A stretch of DNA of 64,000 nt from Siphonodentalium dalli (taxonomy: Eukaryota > Mollusca > Scaphopoda > Gadilida > Siphonodentaliidae), in NCBI GenBank assembly GCA_032622095.1, contig CP136064.1:189275794-189339793 (forward strand), read 5' to 3'. The notes under the pieces were generated by a model that searched no databases, was not told the origin of the DNA, and saw only the letters and a program-made list of their open reading frames with translations. Positions 34,091 through 45,972 of the stretch are shown piece after piece (the stretch's first letter is position 1; each line of letters starts with the position of its first letter). Position numbers and translations under genes: made by a program.

Positions 34091-35211
34091 AACCATAAAT
34101 CATGTTGAAAGGCTATGCATAAATCAGAATCACACGAAACTGTTTCTCAATAAACTCACAGGCAAAATAAGTTAATCTTTTATATAATTTAAATAATTAT
34201 AGAACTATGCGCTAAAAAAATCACTGACTGCAATAGAATATCTGAAACACATCGCAATTTTTACTGAGCAAGAAGAGATGAATCAAGATTACCGTGTAAT
34301 GTTTGGATCAAAATAATAGAGTTCCCTGCTCCTTCGTTTTATATTCCGATTCATTATGAATTATCACATCCATTCGCATATTTATTTACGAGCACCAGCG
34401 TATGTACATCAGCCCTATCACATAGTTACTATGAAACAGACATGGCCGTTAACACTATTCAAAGAGGGATTTATAATCTATAAGGAATAAGAAAGCCTTC
34501 ACTTACCAGAACGGAAGACACAATTGTCGATAACTCAATGCAAACAATGATTTTAACTAGTCATATACCAGAGTCACTTCAATAAATCTTTATCTCTATT
34601 TGTTGTCCCGACATTCTAAAGACGCCCCACATAAGATAAATATAGAAGATATTGGAAAAAATAATCAGACCTTTTGTGAAATATTAACAAGTTTGTTTTT
34701 GAATAAAATTCCCTCCTGCTGAGATTTTGTAATTTCGTGGCTAAGACATGGTTAAGAAAGGGGCGTTGGTCATCAATAATAGGTCTAATAATAATCAAGT
34801 CGTCTCTGTATGTTTCTGCTACGGAAACTCGCATACCTGTGCAGATATAATCAATATAGTATTAACCTGATAGGGTCACCAAGTGTTTACAGACGCGCTG
34901 AATGCATTTGCCGAGGATTAGGCTCGACTAAGCTCTGTCACACGCCCTGTTAAATTATTGGACATCCGGGGATTAATTCCGATCAAGACAAATCACTCAG
35001 AATGGATATTGATGAGAAAATAATATTTTCAGTCCAAAAGGAAACTTAAAAATTCCAAACATTCAATTTTTAAATGTCAAAATGTGCAATAATTCCAAAA
35101 TTTATACTGTAAAATTTTTTCTTTCGCAATTATTTGAAGTCTTTTATTGATAATTTATAGGATTCTAGAAAGAAAATCAGCACAACATCGAGAGTTTCAG
35201 TAAAAGGACTT
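34091..35211. other. Non-coding, mostly unique-looking
   Basis: Includes a 72-codon minus ORF (34616-34834) with no motif recognised. No transposon ends seen. Confidence 0.4.
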
Positions 35212-35541
35212 TTAACCCTGGAGCTTATTGGAATTTTGTGAAAACTCTGTGCCAATGCATTCTTTTATATATGCGGTTCTCCCAAAGGGAGCCTCGCATA
35301 TATAAGAGAATAAATTGGCCTAACAATATTTACCATGACCTTGTAAGCCAGTTTATTCTCTTATATATGCGAAGCTCCCTATGGGAGACTCGCATATATA
35401 ATAGAATAAATTGGCCTAACAATATTTACCCTGACCTTGTAAGCCAGTTTATTCTCTTACATATGCGAGTCTCCCATAGGGAGAAAATGCACTGGCACAG
35501 GATCTTTAATGCTGCACCAGCTCCCATCATGAAAGGGTTAA
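35212..35541. mobile_element. Family C MITE with three hairpin segments
   Basis: TTAA at 35212-35215 and 35538-35541. Repeats of GCATATATAAGAGAATAAAT and AATTGGCCTAACAATATTTA twice. Right end CATCATGAAAGGGTTAA. Orientation is opposite to 15325. Confidence 0.88.
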
Positions 35542-35831
35542 ACAAATGCCATTCACATCAGTTTCCATCTAATGCATATCTAGAACTAGTATATAAGTAA
35601 AACAGTATCAATAATAATTAAGTACATGTACAATTTTGAAATCATTTTTTTTTAATTACGAGCCTATGGTTAAGCGTAGATTGTTCAACTTTAATCCTAT
35701 AGACAATATATAAAGTCAAGGCCTTTGTATCCACTGGCCTTGTCAGTGATTTCCAATTATTTTTAATCACCTGTTTATATTAAATTGGTTAATGCATATT
35801 TTGTCAATTACCTCAGTATAACAATGATATA

Positions 35832-35991
35832 AAGAGTAATCAATTGGTTCCTAGAATTACGTTAAATAATTCACGAGAGGCAAAAGGCATCGGTATCAAA
35901 CGAGTGCGCTTTAGCGCACGAGTTTCTTACCCATACGTCTCTCTCCTCGAGTGAATTATTGAACATAATTCTCGGAACTAATTCATTACTC
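35832..35991. repeat. Imperfect palindrome, about 75-bp arms
   Basis: AGAGTAATCAATTGGTTCCT / GGAACTAATTCATTACTCT outer, AATAATTCACGAGAGG / CTCGAGTGAATTATT middle, CGTGCGCTAAAGCGCACG-type centre (GTGCGCTTTAGCGCAC). Confidence 0.8.
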
Positions 35992-36278
35992 TATTTATTA
36001 CACTTCTGCATCAATTTGGTTCGCCAAATATGACAAAACCACACAGAATTAATGCATGAATCTCCCGATGTGGAGAAAGATCAATCATCAAAAATTCAGT
36101 CTAGATCAATAAGGGACATAATATCAATGACGTCACGGGAAATGACATAATTCACTAGTGACATTACCATTTTTAATTAACAGCGTTTTCTATGGAAATC
36201 GCACATAGGAGTGTAATAAGTGAATATAAACAGCACAATAGCTATTTGAATGGTAAGCTGTATAACTAACCCCAAGAA

Positions 36279-37508
36279 CAATGGACCTATCCGTACGTCC
36301 CGCCCACCAGTAGACTGCATGGTTACTGTTACTACGCACCACAAGCCATCTCAATTTCGCTATCTCTTCAGTGCTAAAAATGGCTTCCGATGAGAAAGGA
36401 CTGTGTTGTTAAACGCCATGTAACACGATAATATAGCTTCTTTCTGAATATCACGATTTTCAAGATACCTTTGTGTGTATATATGCATCTTGTAAAAGTG
36501 ACTGTCGTTAGATATAAACAAAAATAGAACCACTTTTAAACAAAACACCAGGTGTGATTGTTAGGCCACTTCCGATAAATCCCTCTTTTCAAGTCTTTTG
36601 TCGAAATAAATATAACGATATCAGTTTACCATAATACCACGAGCGTCCTGAATGAGCCCCGGTCAGATCAGACCGGATGCAAAGGATTATCAAATAATGG
36701 CTTTTTAAAATTCCACATCCCATTTTGCTGTCAATAAAGTACATTAAAGAAAAAGCCGACTATCATGGAGTTCAGTTACATGTTGCCATGAGGCAACAAT
36801 GGCACAACATGAACTTGTTCGGTGAAGGTTGCGTGTTATACACCACGAAGCAAGTGCACTGTTTGAAATTTCGTGTAATTCTCTTGGAAAACATCTGTTG
36901 ATTCTCATTTACACGTACATTGTCGAATTAATATGGAGGAAGCTTTAGATTCTCAAATGGATTCAGTAAAACGTTTGCAGGATCAGATCCTACAGGTAAG
37001 TGTGAATAGCAGACATTTGAACTCAATATTAATTACCATGGTGTTATAACAGCAACAAATGTATACATTTATAACGAAAAACACTTCACATAAAACACAT
37101 ACTCGCGGCACAATTAATATTCATAACGCATCGTCGATCGGGACTACTATTTTCACGTTTTAGTTTGAAATCTGTTATATATAAATATTGAAATTTAAAT
37201 AACACTATCCGAGTGTGGTCGTTGGCATTGTTTAATCCAGCGTAAACAGATGTCTTAGTTACTTTTTTATTTTGAAAACCGAACTAAAACATGTATAAAT
37301 ATCGTTCATCAACCGGACATGTTCCCCATGTACATTTCAACGCCATTTTAGCTTTTTAAGACATATTTTGCTCTCGTGTTCGTAATTTCCCTATGGCCTA
37401 CAATGGTAGTTAGGGCACCGCTTGTGGTGCGATTCATATCACTAGGCAGGCGTTTAAGCTATCGGCTCATTGGCTATAATTGAAATTGGGGCGGTACCTA
37501 AGGATAGG
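36279..37508. other. Segment bounded by degenerate inverted repeats; holds the 36933 exon candidate
   Basis: CAATGGACCTATCCGTACGT on the left and, inverted on the right, CAATGGACCTATCCTTAGGT. A second matching word, GCACCACAAGC, lies inside both arms (36334 and about 37425, inverted). The interior is free of the window's MITE families. Confidence 0.45.
36933..36995 (+). CDS. Candidate first coding exon, short coiled-coil N-terminus
   Basis: A 63-nt open segment from ATG (context AATATGG) to a strong CAG|GTAAGT donor, exactly 21 codons, phase 0. It reads MEEALDSQMDSVKRLQDQIL then Q. Leu5, Met9, Val12, Leu15 and Ile19 are spaced as in an amphipathic coiled coil. The surroundings (35540-37800) are poor in recognisable transposons and contain a CCCGCCC box at 36300, as expected for a promoter. 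I do not recognise the protein. It points into the region of the Dlg gene on the opposite strand, so if real it would be antisense or nested. No second exon could be identified. It could also be a chance ORF. Confidence 0.4.
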
Positions 37509-37810
37509 TCCATTGAACATTGAAGACTGACTGATGAGTGATAATTTAATGCATTTTCAGATATTTTTTTTTTGTCAAGATAGGAGGCTGCTCCAAATTA
37601 TAGAATTATCGGGGTACCCTGGCAGATGTTATAACGGCATTAGTTTTTAAAAATTTTGATTTAAAAATATTATGTGTTTTCACTGTGGCCCACGCCGTCC
37701 AACTGAATAACTGGTATAATTAAGTCCCCTGTGGGCTTATTCCAGAACCAAATAAGTCCAATATGAACCAATGTCAATATTTAGGTCCAATACGAACCTA
37801 TTTTCATGAG

Positions 37811-37938
37811 ATTATATATATATATATATATAAAAGAGTAGGGTCTGTCTGTCATGTGTATGAATCGCACAGATTCTGATGCACAATTTTTGATCCGACA
37901 CTGACTAAAGGCTCCCAAAGGGAGCCTGTTCCAGCTAG
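37811..37938 (+). mobile_element. Short Helitron-like element (3' end canonical)
   Basis: Hairpin GGCTCCCAAAGGGAGCC (37910-37926, 7-bp stem) followed after eight bases by CTAG (37935-37938) and then T. The 5' part has (TA)n, AAAAGAGTAGGG and TCTGTCTGTC, echoing the start at 8343. The exact 5' end is uncertain. Confidence 0.65.
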
Positions 37939-38289
37939 TTGTTAATAAAATTCAACTTGTATTTTTAGTCTAAATTTTCAAACCATCTGAGTTGTTAGAA
38001 TTTTTTTACGTGAGTTCAAGAAGCCAAAATTAAATCCAATTATTTTTTATCACTTGTTGATTTACACTGTCAGGGATAGATGAGTTGGGAGATTCATCTC
38101 TGGGTTCTATTCAATGAATTTCACAGAAGTGAAATTATCATCGCGTTCCAATTTAATAAAATTCTATGACTTGGAATAAGTATTTCTGTGGCATATGAAG
38201 TCCACACAATAGTATTGAATGCATTTATCAACATATTTTGATAGCCGGAACTCGATGAGGATGCGAGCACAATTTCAGGCTACAAACTA

Positions 38290-38704
38290 CAACTTCCATA
38301 ACTGGAGCTTCCTGAATTTTTACAAAAACCATGTGTCATAGGGAGCCTCGCATATATAAGAGAATACATTGGCCTAACAATATTTATCTTGACCTTGTAA
38401 GCCAGTGCATTCCTTTATATATGCCAGTCTCCCTATGGGAGACACGCATATATAAGAGAATGCACTGGCTCAGGATATTCAACCCTTTGGCAGGTTGAAC
38501 GACATTTATTTGTATTAATTAGATTAATTTGTCCTTTTAATAAAGTTGTTTGTATGATTTATTTCTTACAATAAGCCAATGTTATAATATAGCTCAGTTT
38601 ATTTGCAAAATATTTTCACCCATGGATATGACATCATAAATGATGTACTCACCCGCTAAAGGGTTAATGCTGCACCAGCGCAGCTCCCGTCATGAAAGGG
38701 TTAA
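38290..38704. mobile_element. Family C element with a nested or partial second TTAA element
   Basis: TTCCTGAATTTTTACAAAAA, hairpins of GCATATATAAGAGAATGC, then AACCCTTTGGCAGG ... CGCTAAAGGGTTAA (38482-38666) inside, then TGCACCAGCGCAGCTCCCGT and CATGAAAGGGTTAA (TTAA 38701-38704). Confidence 0.75.
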
Positions 38705-38784
38705 TGCACAATTTTTGATGAGCTAAGTAATCATAAAACCATAAGTTCAAAGTAGGCAAAACAGTTTTTATTTTCCCCTTTATT

Positions 38785-39020
38785 TACTAAATACTCATTG
38801 ATGAGTTGCTATCCCTAAGAAAATGTTCAGAAAAATATGTCATTTGTTGAACTCTATTATCTGAACATTTCCCACCAATGAATAAGAATCCTACTACACT
38901 TTTTATTTTCTGTCGTCTGCTCATATGTTATGAACATCCCTCAAAATAGATAATAGACAATTCCAACATATACTTTTATAACTGGGTGGGAGAATGAATT
39001 AGTATAGAAATGATTAAAAG
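38785..39020. mobile_element. Family E foldback
   Basis: CTAAATACTCATTGATGAGT, centre near 38850 with TTTGTTGAACTCTATTATCT, TTCCCACCAATGAATAAGAA, right end ATGAATTAGTATAGAAATGA. Confidence 0.7.
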
Positions 39021-39337
39021 CAATTTCTCTACTCAGTTTATATTCTGTCAAATTTGTAAAGTGGATATTTCTCCAAGTAACGGATAAATTCTTCTAAAAG
39101 CTGACACTAACATCAAACTGAATTGTTGTAACAAGGGGAACAATTCTAATCTCATAGACCTCGATGAGAAAAATCTAGAGTGATGTCTCTTGGTCAATGA
39201 ATCTTGTAGAGATTAATCGTTGTGTCATCTATTCATGAAATCAGCACAATGATATTTCCACCAAGCACCTTTAGATTCAGGGTGGCATGTAGGATGTATG
39301 CAACAAGGATTTATATGAGCAGACAAATTCAAAGCTA

Positions 39338-39513
39338 CAGTAATGCCCTAAATAATCGACTCCTTAACCACAGCAGAATTATGGGTAACTTTTCGGAGAG
39401 CTTTCCGAAGTGAGAGCTTTCCAATGAATGACAAGCCATATTTCCGACTAAATCCTGAAAAGTTATACATAATTCTGCCGTGGTTAAGGAGTCGATTATT
39501 TAGAGCATTACTG
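39338..39513. mobile_element. Family A foldback MITE with internal deletion
   Basis: CAGTAATGCCCTAAATAATC ... GAGCATTACTG, TA on both sides. The left arm is shortened after GGGTAACTTTTC. Confidence 0.9.
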
Positions 39514-39830
39514 TATGTGCTGTACAGGAGTACCATATAGAATGGTATTCACCCCGGGGCAAGTGGTCTTGATAATTTGCTACTATCAGGTTCCCAATTA
39601 TAGTGTCGGCATGATTATTAATCACTATTATTTGGTATTGAGACATAGAGTGAAATTGCTATCACAATTAATAATTTGAGCCTAAATCCCATCCATCACT
39701 ATTATTAGGCCATCACAATTATTAGGCACCTCTGAGTATGATGCTGGTAGGGCAAAGTGATGCTGTTAAGATAAATTACCATTATTTTTTCAAAAACCAG
39801 TTTCTGCTATGAAACATTCCAGAACATATA

Positions 39831-39935
39831 CAGTAGTGCCGTAAATAATCGACTCCTTAACCACAGCAGAATTATGGGTAATTTTTCAGTATTTATTCGG
39901 AAATATGGCTTGTTGCCATTAATCGGAAAGCTCAT
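39831..39935 (+). mobile_element. Family A left half
   Basis: CAGTAGTGCCGTAAATAATC to GGAAAGCTC, with TA before it; right arm absent. Confidence 0.8.
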
Positions 39936-40340
39936 AGCAAATTAGCAGGACCACTTGACCAGGGGTGGTATTAACAAACACTGCCTGTAAAAGAATTGCT
40001 TATATCCACAAAATTTTTACTTTCTATTTAAATATTTTTGTTTATGGAAGACAAGGAAACAAATGGCAAAGGAGGTAGGGGTTTAGTGATGAACCACACT
40101 GTTTCTGACAAATCATACACTGACACCTTGGTTAGCTGGTATTTTTCATTGCATATGATTCTCTTTGATGACCACAAAATAAATGTAATGTTATAAACGT
40201 GAATGTGGACAGTGATTTCTCTTTGATTTGAGGACAATTGCAGTTATATTTTAATGAAATATGTCATCACCAAGTGCAAACTTGGCAAGCAGTTTGAGTG
40301 AATAGTTTAAAATGTTAATTACAAATGATTAAAGAAGTTG

Positions 40341-40554
40341 TTAACCCTTCCATGACTGGAGCATCCTGAAATTTTGCATGAACCCTGTGCCAATGCATTT
40401 GACTATATATGCGAGTCTCCCAAAGGGAGCCTCACATATATAAGAGAATGCAATGGCCTAACAATATTTACCTTGACAGCCAGTGCATTCTCTTATATAA
40501 GTGAGGCTCCCTATGGGAGCTGCACCAGCAAAGCTCCCATCATGAAAGAGTTAA
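40341..40554. mobile_element. Family C MITE
   Basis: TTAACCCTTCCATGACTGGA and CATCATGAAAGAGTTAA, TTAA on both sides; hairpins of CATATATAAGAGAATGC type, second one truncated. Confidence 0.85.
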
Positions 40555-41310
40555 TTCATATCAACAGGGCACAAAAGTGCTCATTGGGTTTATATTTCTC
40601 ATAGTAGCGATAAAATATTTCACACGTCAAAAAGACCTTATTCAATCAAGTGTCAAAATTAGCTCTATAAGGAACAGAGTTCACATTAACTGTGTGAAAT
40701 AACTGTAAACAATTTTATAGCTGAACAGCCACAATGGAATGGGAACTCCAGTGAAGCATTAAAAGCCACCATATTCTCACTCCTGATTAAACTAATGCTG
40801 ATAACTTTCTGTTAACGACTAGATAAGTTTTTATATGCATCCATAATATTATATTGCTGTGAGTAATACATTTTTTTGAAATGGGGAAAATATCGATGCA
40901 GATACAATCACAGTATATTTAACATGACATTTTTACATCATGTCAGCACATCCAGATATTTATGTAAAATGTTAATATACCGTGGGCCAGCAAGGGCCTT
41001 GAGTTGGCCACTCTGCGTGTAAAAAAAGTTATCCAATCGATATCTGTTAATTGTGGGGGTTTTTTTGGGGGTAACAGTGAAGTCTTCCCCATAGAACTTA
41101 AGCTAGTAAAAGGCGGAAGTCATTTACTTATTATTAGTATATTTATAGTGATATATGGAGCTCTTCTTTGAGCACACAAGTATTCGACATGCAATCTCGA
41201 ATAAAAATTAAATTGTTTAGGAGATTTAGGGGAGAAACAAGTTGGCTGGTGTGATTTCGGGACTTTTATCACTGCGTTTTATGATGAAAATTGCAGATCA
41301 AATTTTTTCA
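40555..41310. other. Non-coding, nothing recognised
   Basis: AT-rich with no transposon ends or exon-like segment that I could identify. Confidence 0.4.
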
Positions 41311-41316
41311 GTGAGC

Positions 41317-41509
41317 AGGTCCTTAATCACAGCAGAATTATGGGTAATTTTTCAGGATTTAGTGGGAAATATGGCTTGTTGCCATTCATCAGAAAGCTCT
41401 CATTGAGAGCTTTCTGATGAATGGCAACAAGCCATATATCCGACTAAATCCTGAAAAATTACCCACAATTCGGCTGTGGTTAAGGAGTCGATTATTTAGG
41501 GCATTACTG
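41317..41509. mobile_element. Family A foldback MITE, left terminus lost
   Basis: From AGGTCCTTAATCACAGCAGA to GGGCATTACTG. Arms almost perfect around TCATTGAGAGCTTTC. Confidence 0.88.
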
Positions 41510-41744
41510 TCTGTACATGTACACATGTGTCAATGTGCACATTTTTAAATTCTGATTATACTTTGATGTGGTAAGATTTTACTTAACTCACACCTTTTTC
41601 TCACCTGGGCAATACAGTGCAATCAGCCACTGTGAAATGGATCCTAAATAAGGTGCACAATTGTTTGTATACCTAGGTATTATAACCCTATCAATACCAA
41701 GATTGTAAACATAAAACCTCCTTCTGAGTTGAATTTTTTCAGGT

Positions 41745-41880
41745 AATAAATGTGAGCTATAGGGTGTACTGATGGGATTCAATTGTGAAATCCAAGATGG
41801 CTGAAAGCGACTATGTTTATGAATTATGGAAAATAATTATGGCTCCCATCCTCCCATCTAGACTTTCACCCCGAAGCACA
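41745..41880 (+). mobile_element. Family G fragment
   Basis: GTGAAATCCAAGATGGCTGA, ATTATGGAAAATAATTATGG, CTCCCATCTAGACTTTCACC. Confidence 0.6.
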
Positions 41881-42130
41881 TTAATTGTTCAGCTGCTGTT
41901 ATGGGGAAAGAGTCTGTACAGGGAATATTATTGTATCGAGCTAGATAATGATCTACTGATAATGTCATTGTGGCCACACTTGGAAATTTTGCCTTATCCA
42001 GATGATATAATGATGACGATCGCCTTTATTTCTGGCCCTTGTAAGCTGTTTTGGTCCAAAAATTACACTGCATTCTATGACTGTTGTGGTCACAAAAGAG
42101 CTAAAATGCAAAGTCCTGCCTGCGGCCTAC

Positions 42131-42335
42131 CTTGTGAGTTCGTCTTCCTGTTCAACGATTGCTGGAACGTGATCCAGCATAGGGGATGGCGGGCCGTCAT
42201 ATCGCTTAATACTTGATGGGTGTGGAAGAGACGGAGATTCTAAAGGAGGGATTGGATATTCTCGTTTCTCCGCCATTTCTCTCCTCACATCAAAATTAGT
42301 CTTCTCATACGACACCTTCTCATAACTTTTTCGTT
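42131..42335 (-). CDS. dlg1: Discs-large exon: PDZ2-PDZ3 linker
   Basis: 205-nt exon, open throughout, with a TTATTTTCAG acceptor and an AAG|GTAGGC donor. It reads (E)RKSYEKVSYEKTNF, then DVRREMAEKREYPIPP, then a Ser/Pro-rich stretch ending VPAIVEQEDELT(R). The ending resembles the acidic D-D-E-I-T-R-E-P-R stretch just before PDZ3 in DLG proteins, so the next exon should begin with R-x-P-R and PDZ3. The linker itself is low-complexity and evolves fast, so identity rests on position, phase (enters in phase 1, leaves in phase 2) and this tail. A plus-strand 143-codon ORF over the same place is an antisense shadow. PDZ3, SH3 and GK exons were not found further left. Confidence 0.82.
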
Positions 42336-42606
42336 CTGAAAATAATAAAATAGATATTGGTTATTTTGGATGCCAATCCATGGCAATAGCTCAAACTTTA
42401 CTTTGTTAAGTTGAGATAATAAAATGGCATAATGATGGATAACTGCAGAATAACTGGGAAGTCAGCAGTGTAATCTTTATCACAATATGACAGAAACAGT
42501 GTAGTACAACCTCGTTATTATCAGAACGATCACTTCATTTAAAAAAAATGTTATTTTAGATAGTTTAACACTAATATTTAATTTTTACTTTGTTAACAGT
42601 AAATTC

Positions 42607-44400
42607 AACTAGAGGTGGGACTAAGGATACTCCTGCAGTGAAATTGTGTTACATTTAATAAGGATAGCAAGAACAAAACATATGAAGAGGGTCCTGAATG
42701 ATTTAGTCATGCAAAGAGTGAACTCCACGGTGGCTGCCAGTGGCAATGTTTTTCATCGGATATTGGTTCAAATGAAAAATGTCCCATCTAGAGGTGATCC
42801 CAAACATGCCTGTATATTTTCAAACATTTCCCCAATAATTGTGGGCTGCAGGGTGTGCTGATGAATTAAAATGTGAAATCCAAGATGGCCACTGGTGTAC
42901 ATGTTGTTTTTATGAAATTCAGAAAAATCAATAGCTCCCATCTAGAAGACACCCCGATAATCTATATGCAGTTTGGTAATGATCGGATTAGGGTTGCGGC
43001 TTGTAGGGTTTGCCAAAGAATTTAGTTACGGTACGCAAAGAGTAAAATCCAAGATAGCTGCTGGTGGTCATGTTTTTTAATAACAAAAATGGTTCAAAGT
43101 ATATAGTCCCATCTAGTGGTCACCCCAACGATCCATACAAAGTTTGGTGACAATCAGATGAGGGGTGTGGCCTGTAGGGTAAAATAAAGTATTTAGTCAT
43201 GCAAAGAGTAAAATACAAAATGGCTGCTGGCAGCCATGATTTTCATTGAAAATCGTTCAAATTGAATAGCTCATATCTAGAGGTGATCATAAACAAGCCA
43301 GTAAATTTTCAAAACATTTCTCATATAAATGCGGGCTGCAGGGTGTGCCGATGGATTCAATTTGAAATCAAAGATGGCTGCTCGCTGCCCTTTTTTAAAT
43401 GAATATCTGAAACAATTGATAGCTCCCATCTGGACGTCATCATGAAGATCCATATTTATCGTGAGAACCAGAGCTGTTAAGTTTCACGGATTGTCCGTGA
43501 GACTCCCGGATTGCCACGGCAATCATCATCAAAACCCCGCATTGAAAATCCCAAAACGAATTCGTGCATTTGCGGGAATTCCCCAAATGACAGTGACTTA
43601 CTTATTTCCGGTACCGTAAATACCCACACATTGATGACATTCACAGAATGTACCGTCGGTAACTTTGATGTTCCCTCTGATTGAAGAGTTATATTAATTG
43701 ATTTTCACACTCCAGTGAAGCCACACCTTATGCAGCTGTATTGTAAGGCCCCATTGATGCAAATTTCTTAGTAACGGATTAGTCACACTGGTATGCAATT
43801 TCGATCGGAATGCGTCCATTTCGTTTGCGGGTAAAACTGTAAGACGGGTCATTGTACTTTCGGTTTCACGCATACATGTCCGGTTGTAACCTGTGTAATT
43901 CAGGTTCGTTTTTACTTATTTTAAACAAAGTTTCTGCGTCTTAAAATTAGTTAATAAATGGTGGAATGTGTGCATTTCTTTTGGAGGGTTAATCCGTTGA
44001 GACGAGTCCATTTTGTAGTTTATTCCGATTTTGTACTTTCGGTTTCGCGCTTATCCGGCTGTATCCGGTAGAATTCTGAGAATTTTTACTTAGTTTATAC
44101 GAAGTGTCTGCTTTTTCTCTTCAATAAATGGTGGTATCTCCCACTCACAGCAGATCTATTACAACTACCAACAGGACATTCATTACCATTTTATTTAGGT
44201 CTATATATTTATAAAATAAACACAAATAGAAACTAAAAAAAACTATATAATATTCGTCATAAAAATTATTTTTGGAAAATGAACATATTTGGGCATACCT
44301 CCCGCAAAAATCTCCCGGATTGACATTTTCAAAACTTAACAGGTCTGGTGAGAACCCAATATTGGAGAAAATTTTAACTTCATAAAGGTATAAATACCAA
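42607..44400 (+). mobile_element. Family G element split by a hAT insertion
   Basis: Starts CAACTAGAGGTGGGACTAAG and GGATACTCC like family F, then units with AAATCCAAGATGGC (42880, 43046) and CCATGTT at about 42747, 42900 and 43068. The hAT element at 43469-44347 interrupts the last unit. Confidence 0.7.
43469..44347. mobile_element. hAT-type non-autonomous element (879 bp) with 8-bp duplication
   Basis: Ends CAGAGCTGTTAAGTTT and AAACTTAACAGGTCTG, inverted with two mismatches. GTGAGAAC directly flanks both sides (43461-43468, 44348-44355). Subterminal CTCCCGGATTG occurs near both ends. No transposase ORF. Confidence 0.9.
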
Positions 44401-44857
44401 TAATTTAAACATAAGCTGTCAATTCACGAAATACTGTGAACAATTGGTTATCACTAATAATTATCCATTAAGGTTATTTCTCGATAACCTTAATCGGTAT
44501 GGGTAACTCTTCCACAAAGCACAGGAGCGTGTTTGGCACAATGCCAAAAGTGTCGGTTACAATTGGGCGACCAATGAAAATGATCAAAATGATATTCCTC
44601 TTCAATTAGATTTGTGATTGACAGTTGCTTGTTCCAGAAACATAATTGTTGATAGCCTGGATTCTATCAATTCTATGGAAATATATTGGTCAAATCTATT
44701 TTTGACCAATACATGTACTGGAATTAAATTATAAGATACATCTCATTTTGATTAAGGTTATGAGTTTAACAAAAGAGTTCGAAGACAAATTTACTATAAC
44801 GCACGTTACAAATAATGATCCATTATTTGAATAATAGATGCCCAATATCCAACTTAA

Positions 44858-45823
44858 GGGGGAGACGCACGTTTTGCATAAATCACAGTAAATCCAGCCA
44901 GAAATGGCAAGTGATTTTCAACAAAGAATTTCTCTGGATCTATCTGGTGAACAATCTTGAATTTTACATATGATAATTTTCATTATATATAGAATCAGAG
45001 CAATTATAAAGAGACAATAACAATAATGGATTTTAATACATTTGAGAGGTTGAAAATATTTGTTTCGTTTCTGTTCCTTTAGGTACCGAGAACTGCCAGA
45101 AAAATTTATAAATTCAAACAACATGTCAACCATCAAATAGCTTATTGTCTTGACTCCATGAGAGGAGGCTTCATTTGTATCATAATGTTGAGTTAGCTTT
45201 TTAATTGCATATTATAGCATCATACCCCATGTATTATAATGAAGAATAAAGCAGTCACAAATATGCCAGCCCAATGAAAACAAATGTTCAAATGTGGTGC
45301 TGTCCACTCAAGCAGGGAGCAATCAACAGAAATTAGGCCACAGTGTTAAGAGATATGGTGGTCAGATTTAACTTGGTTATGAACCCATGACCCAGAACTC
45401 AACTGAGCCCAATTTTTCAATGACCAACAAACATGGCATGCAAATTCTCAATAATAAAAAATTATTTATGGTAGTTGTCTTTCTGAATGAAAATAATCAT
45501 TTAATTTCATGAATCAAGAAAAATTAAGTCTCCTCTCATGATCTTCAGATATGATATCATGTATATATGAAATGCACTTTCGAAAAAAATCAATTTAAAG
45601 TAGTTCTCGGTACCTGAACACAGTGAAATTTTAAAGATTTTTCATGCCATAAAAGTAAAGTAAATGAGATTATAATAACCATATGTCCAATGGTTCTTAT
45701 ATATGGTACCACAATAATCTCTTGTACAAAATTTCACAAAGATATTCCTGATAGATTCTGATAGATTTAGAGAAAATACATTTTGAAATACCAGGAAATT
45801 TTGGCAAAACGTGCATCTGACCC
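44858..45823. mobile_element. Large TTAA-flanked foldback (966 bp)
   Basis: GGGGGAGACGCACGTTTTGC on the left is matched by GCAAAACGTGCATCTGACCC on the right; TTAA at 44854-44857 and 45824-45827. Inner arms also pair: AGGTACCGAGAACTGCC (45082) with GTAGTTCTCGGTACCTG (45601). No ORF over 72 codons. Different family from C, D and E. Confidence 0.82.
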
Positions 45824-45972
45824 TTAATGGACAGTTACTTCATTACGAACAATTTCATTTTATGTGCATTGTTATTATTCAGTAATAATCGCATCTCACA
45901 AAATCACCAAATCTGCGATCATAGGCACCTCACCAACCATGTCAGTTTAGCTATAATTTTTTTTTTTTTAAA

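Noticed and set aside
41785-42216. 143-codon plus-strand ORF
   Set aside because: It begins in a family G repeat and ends antisense to the Dlg linker exon, which has splice sites and phase support.
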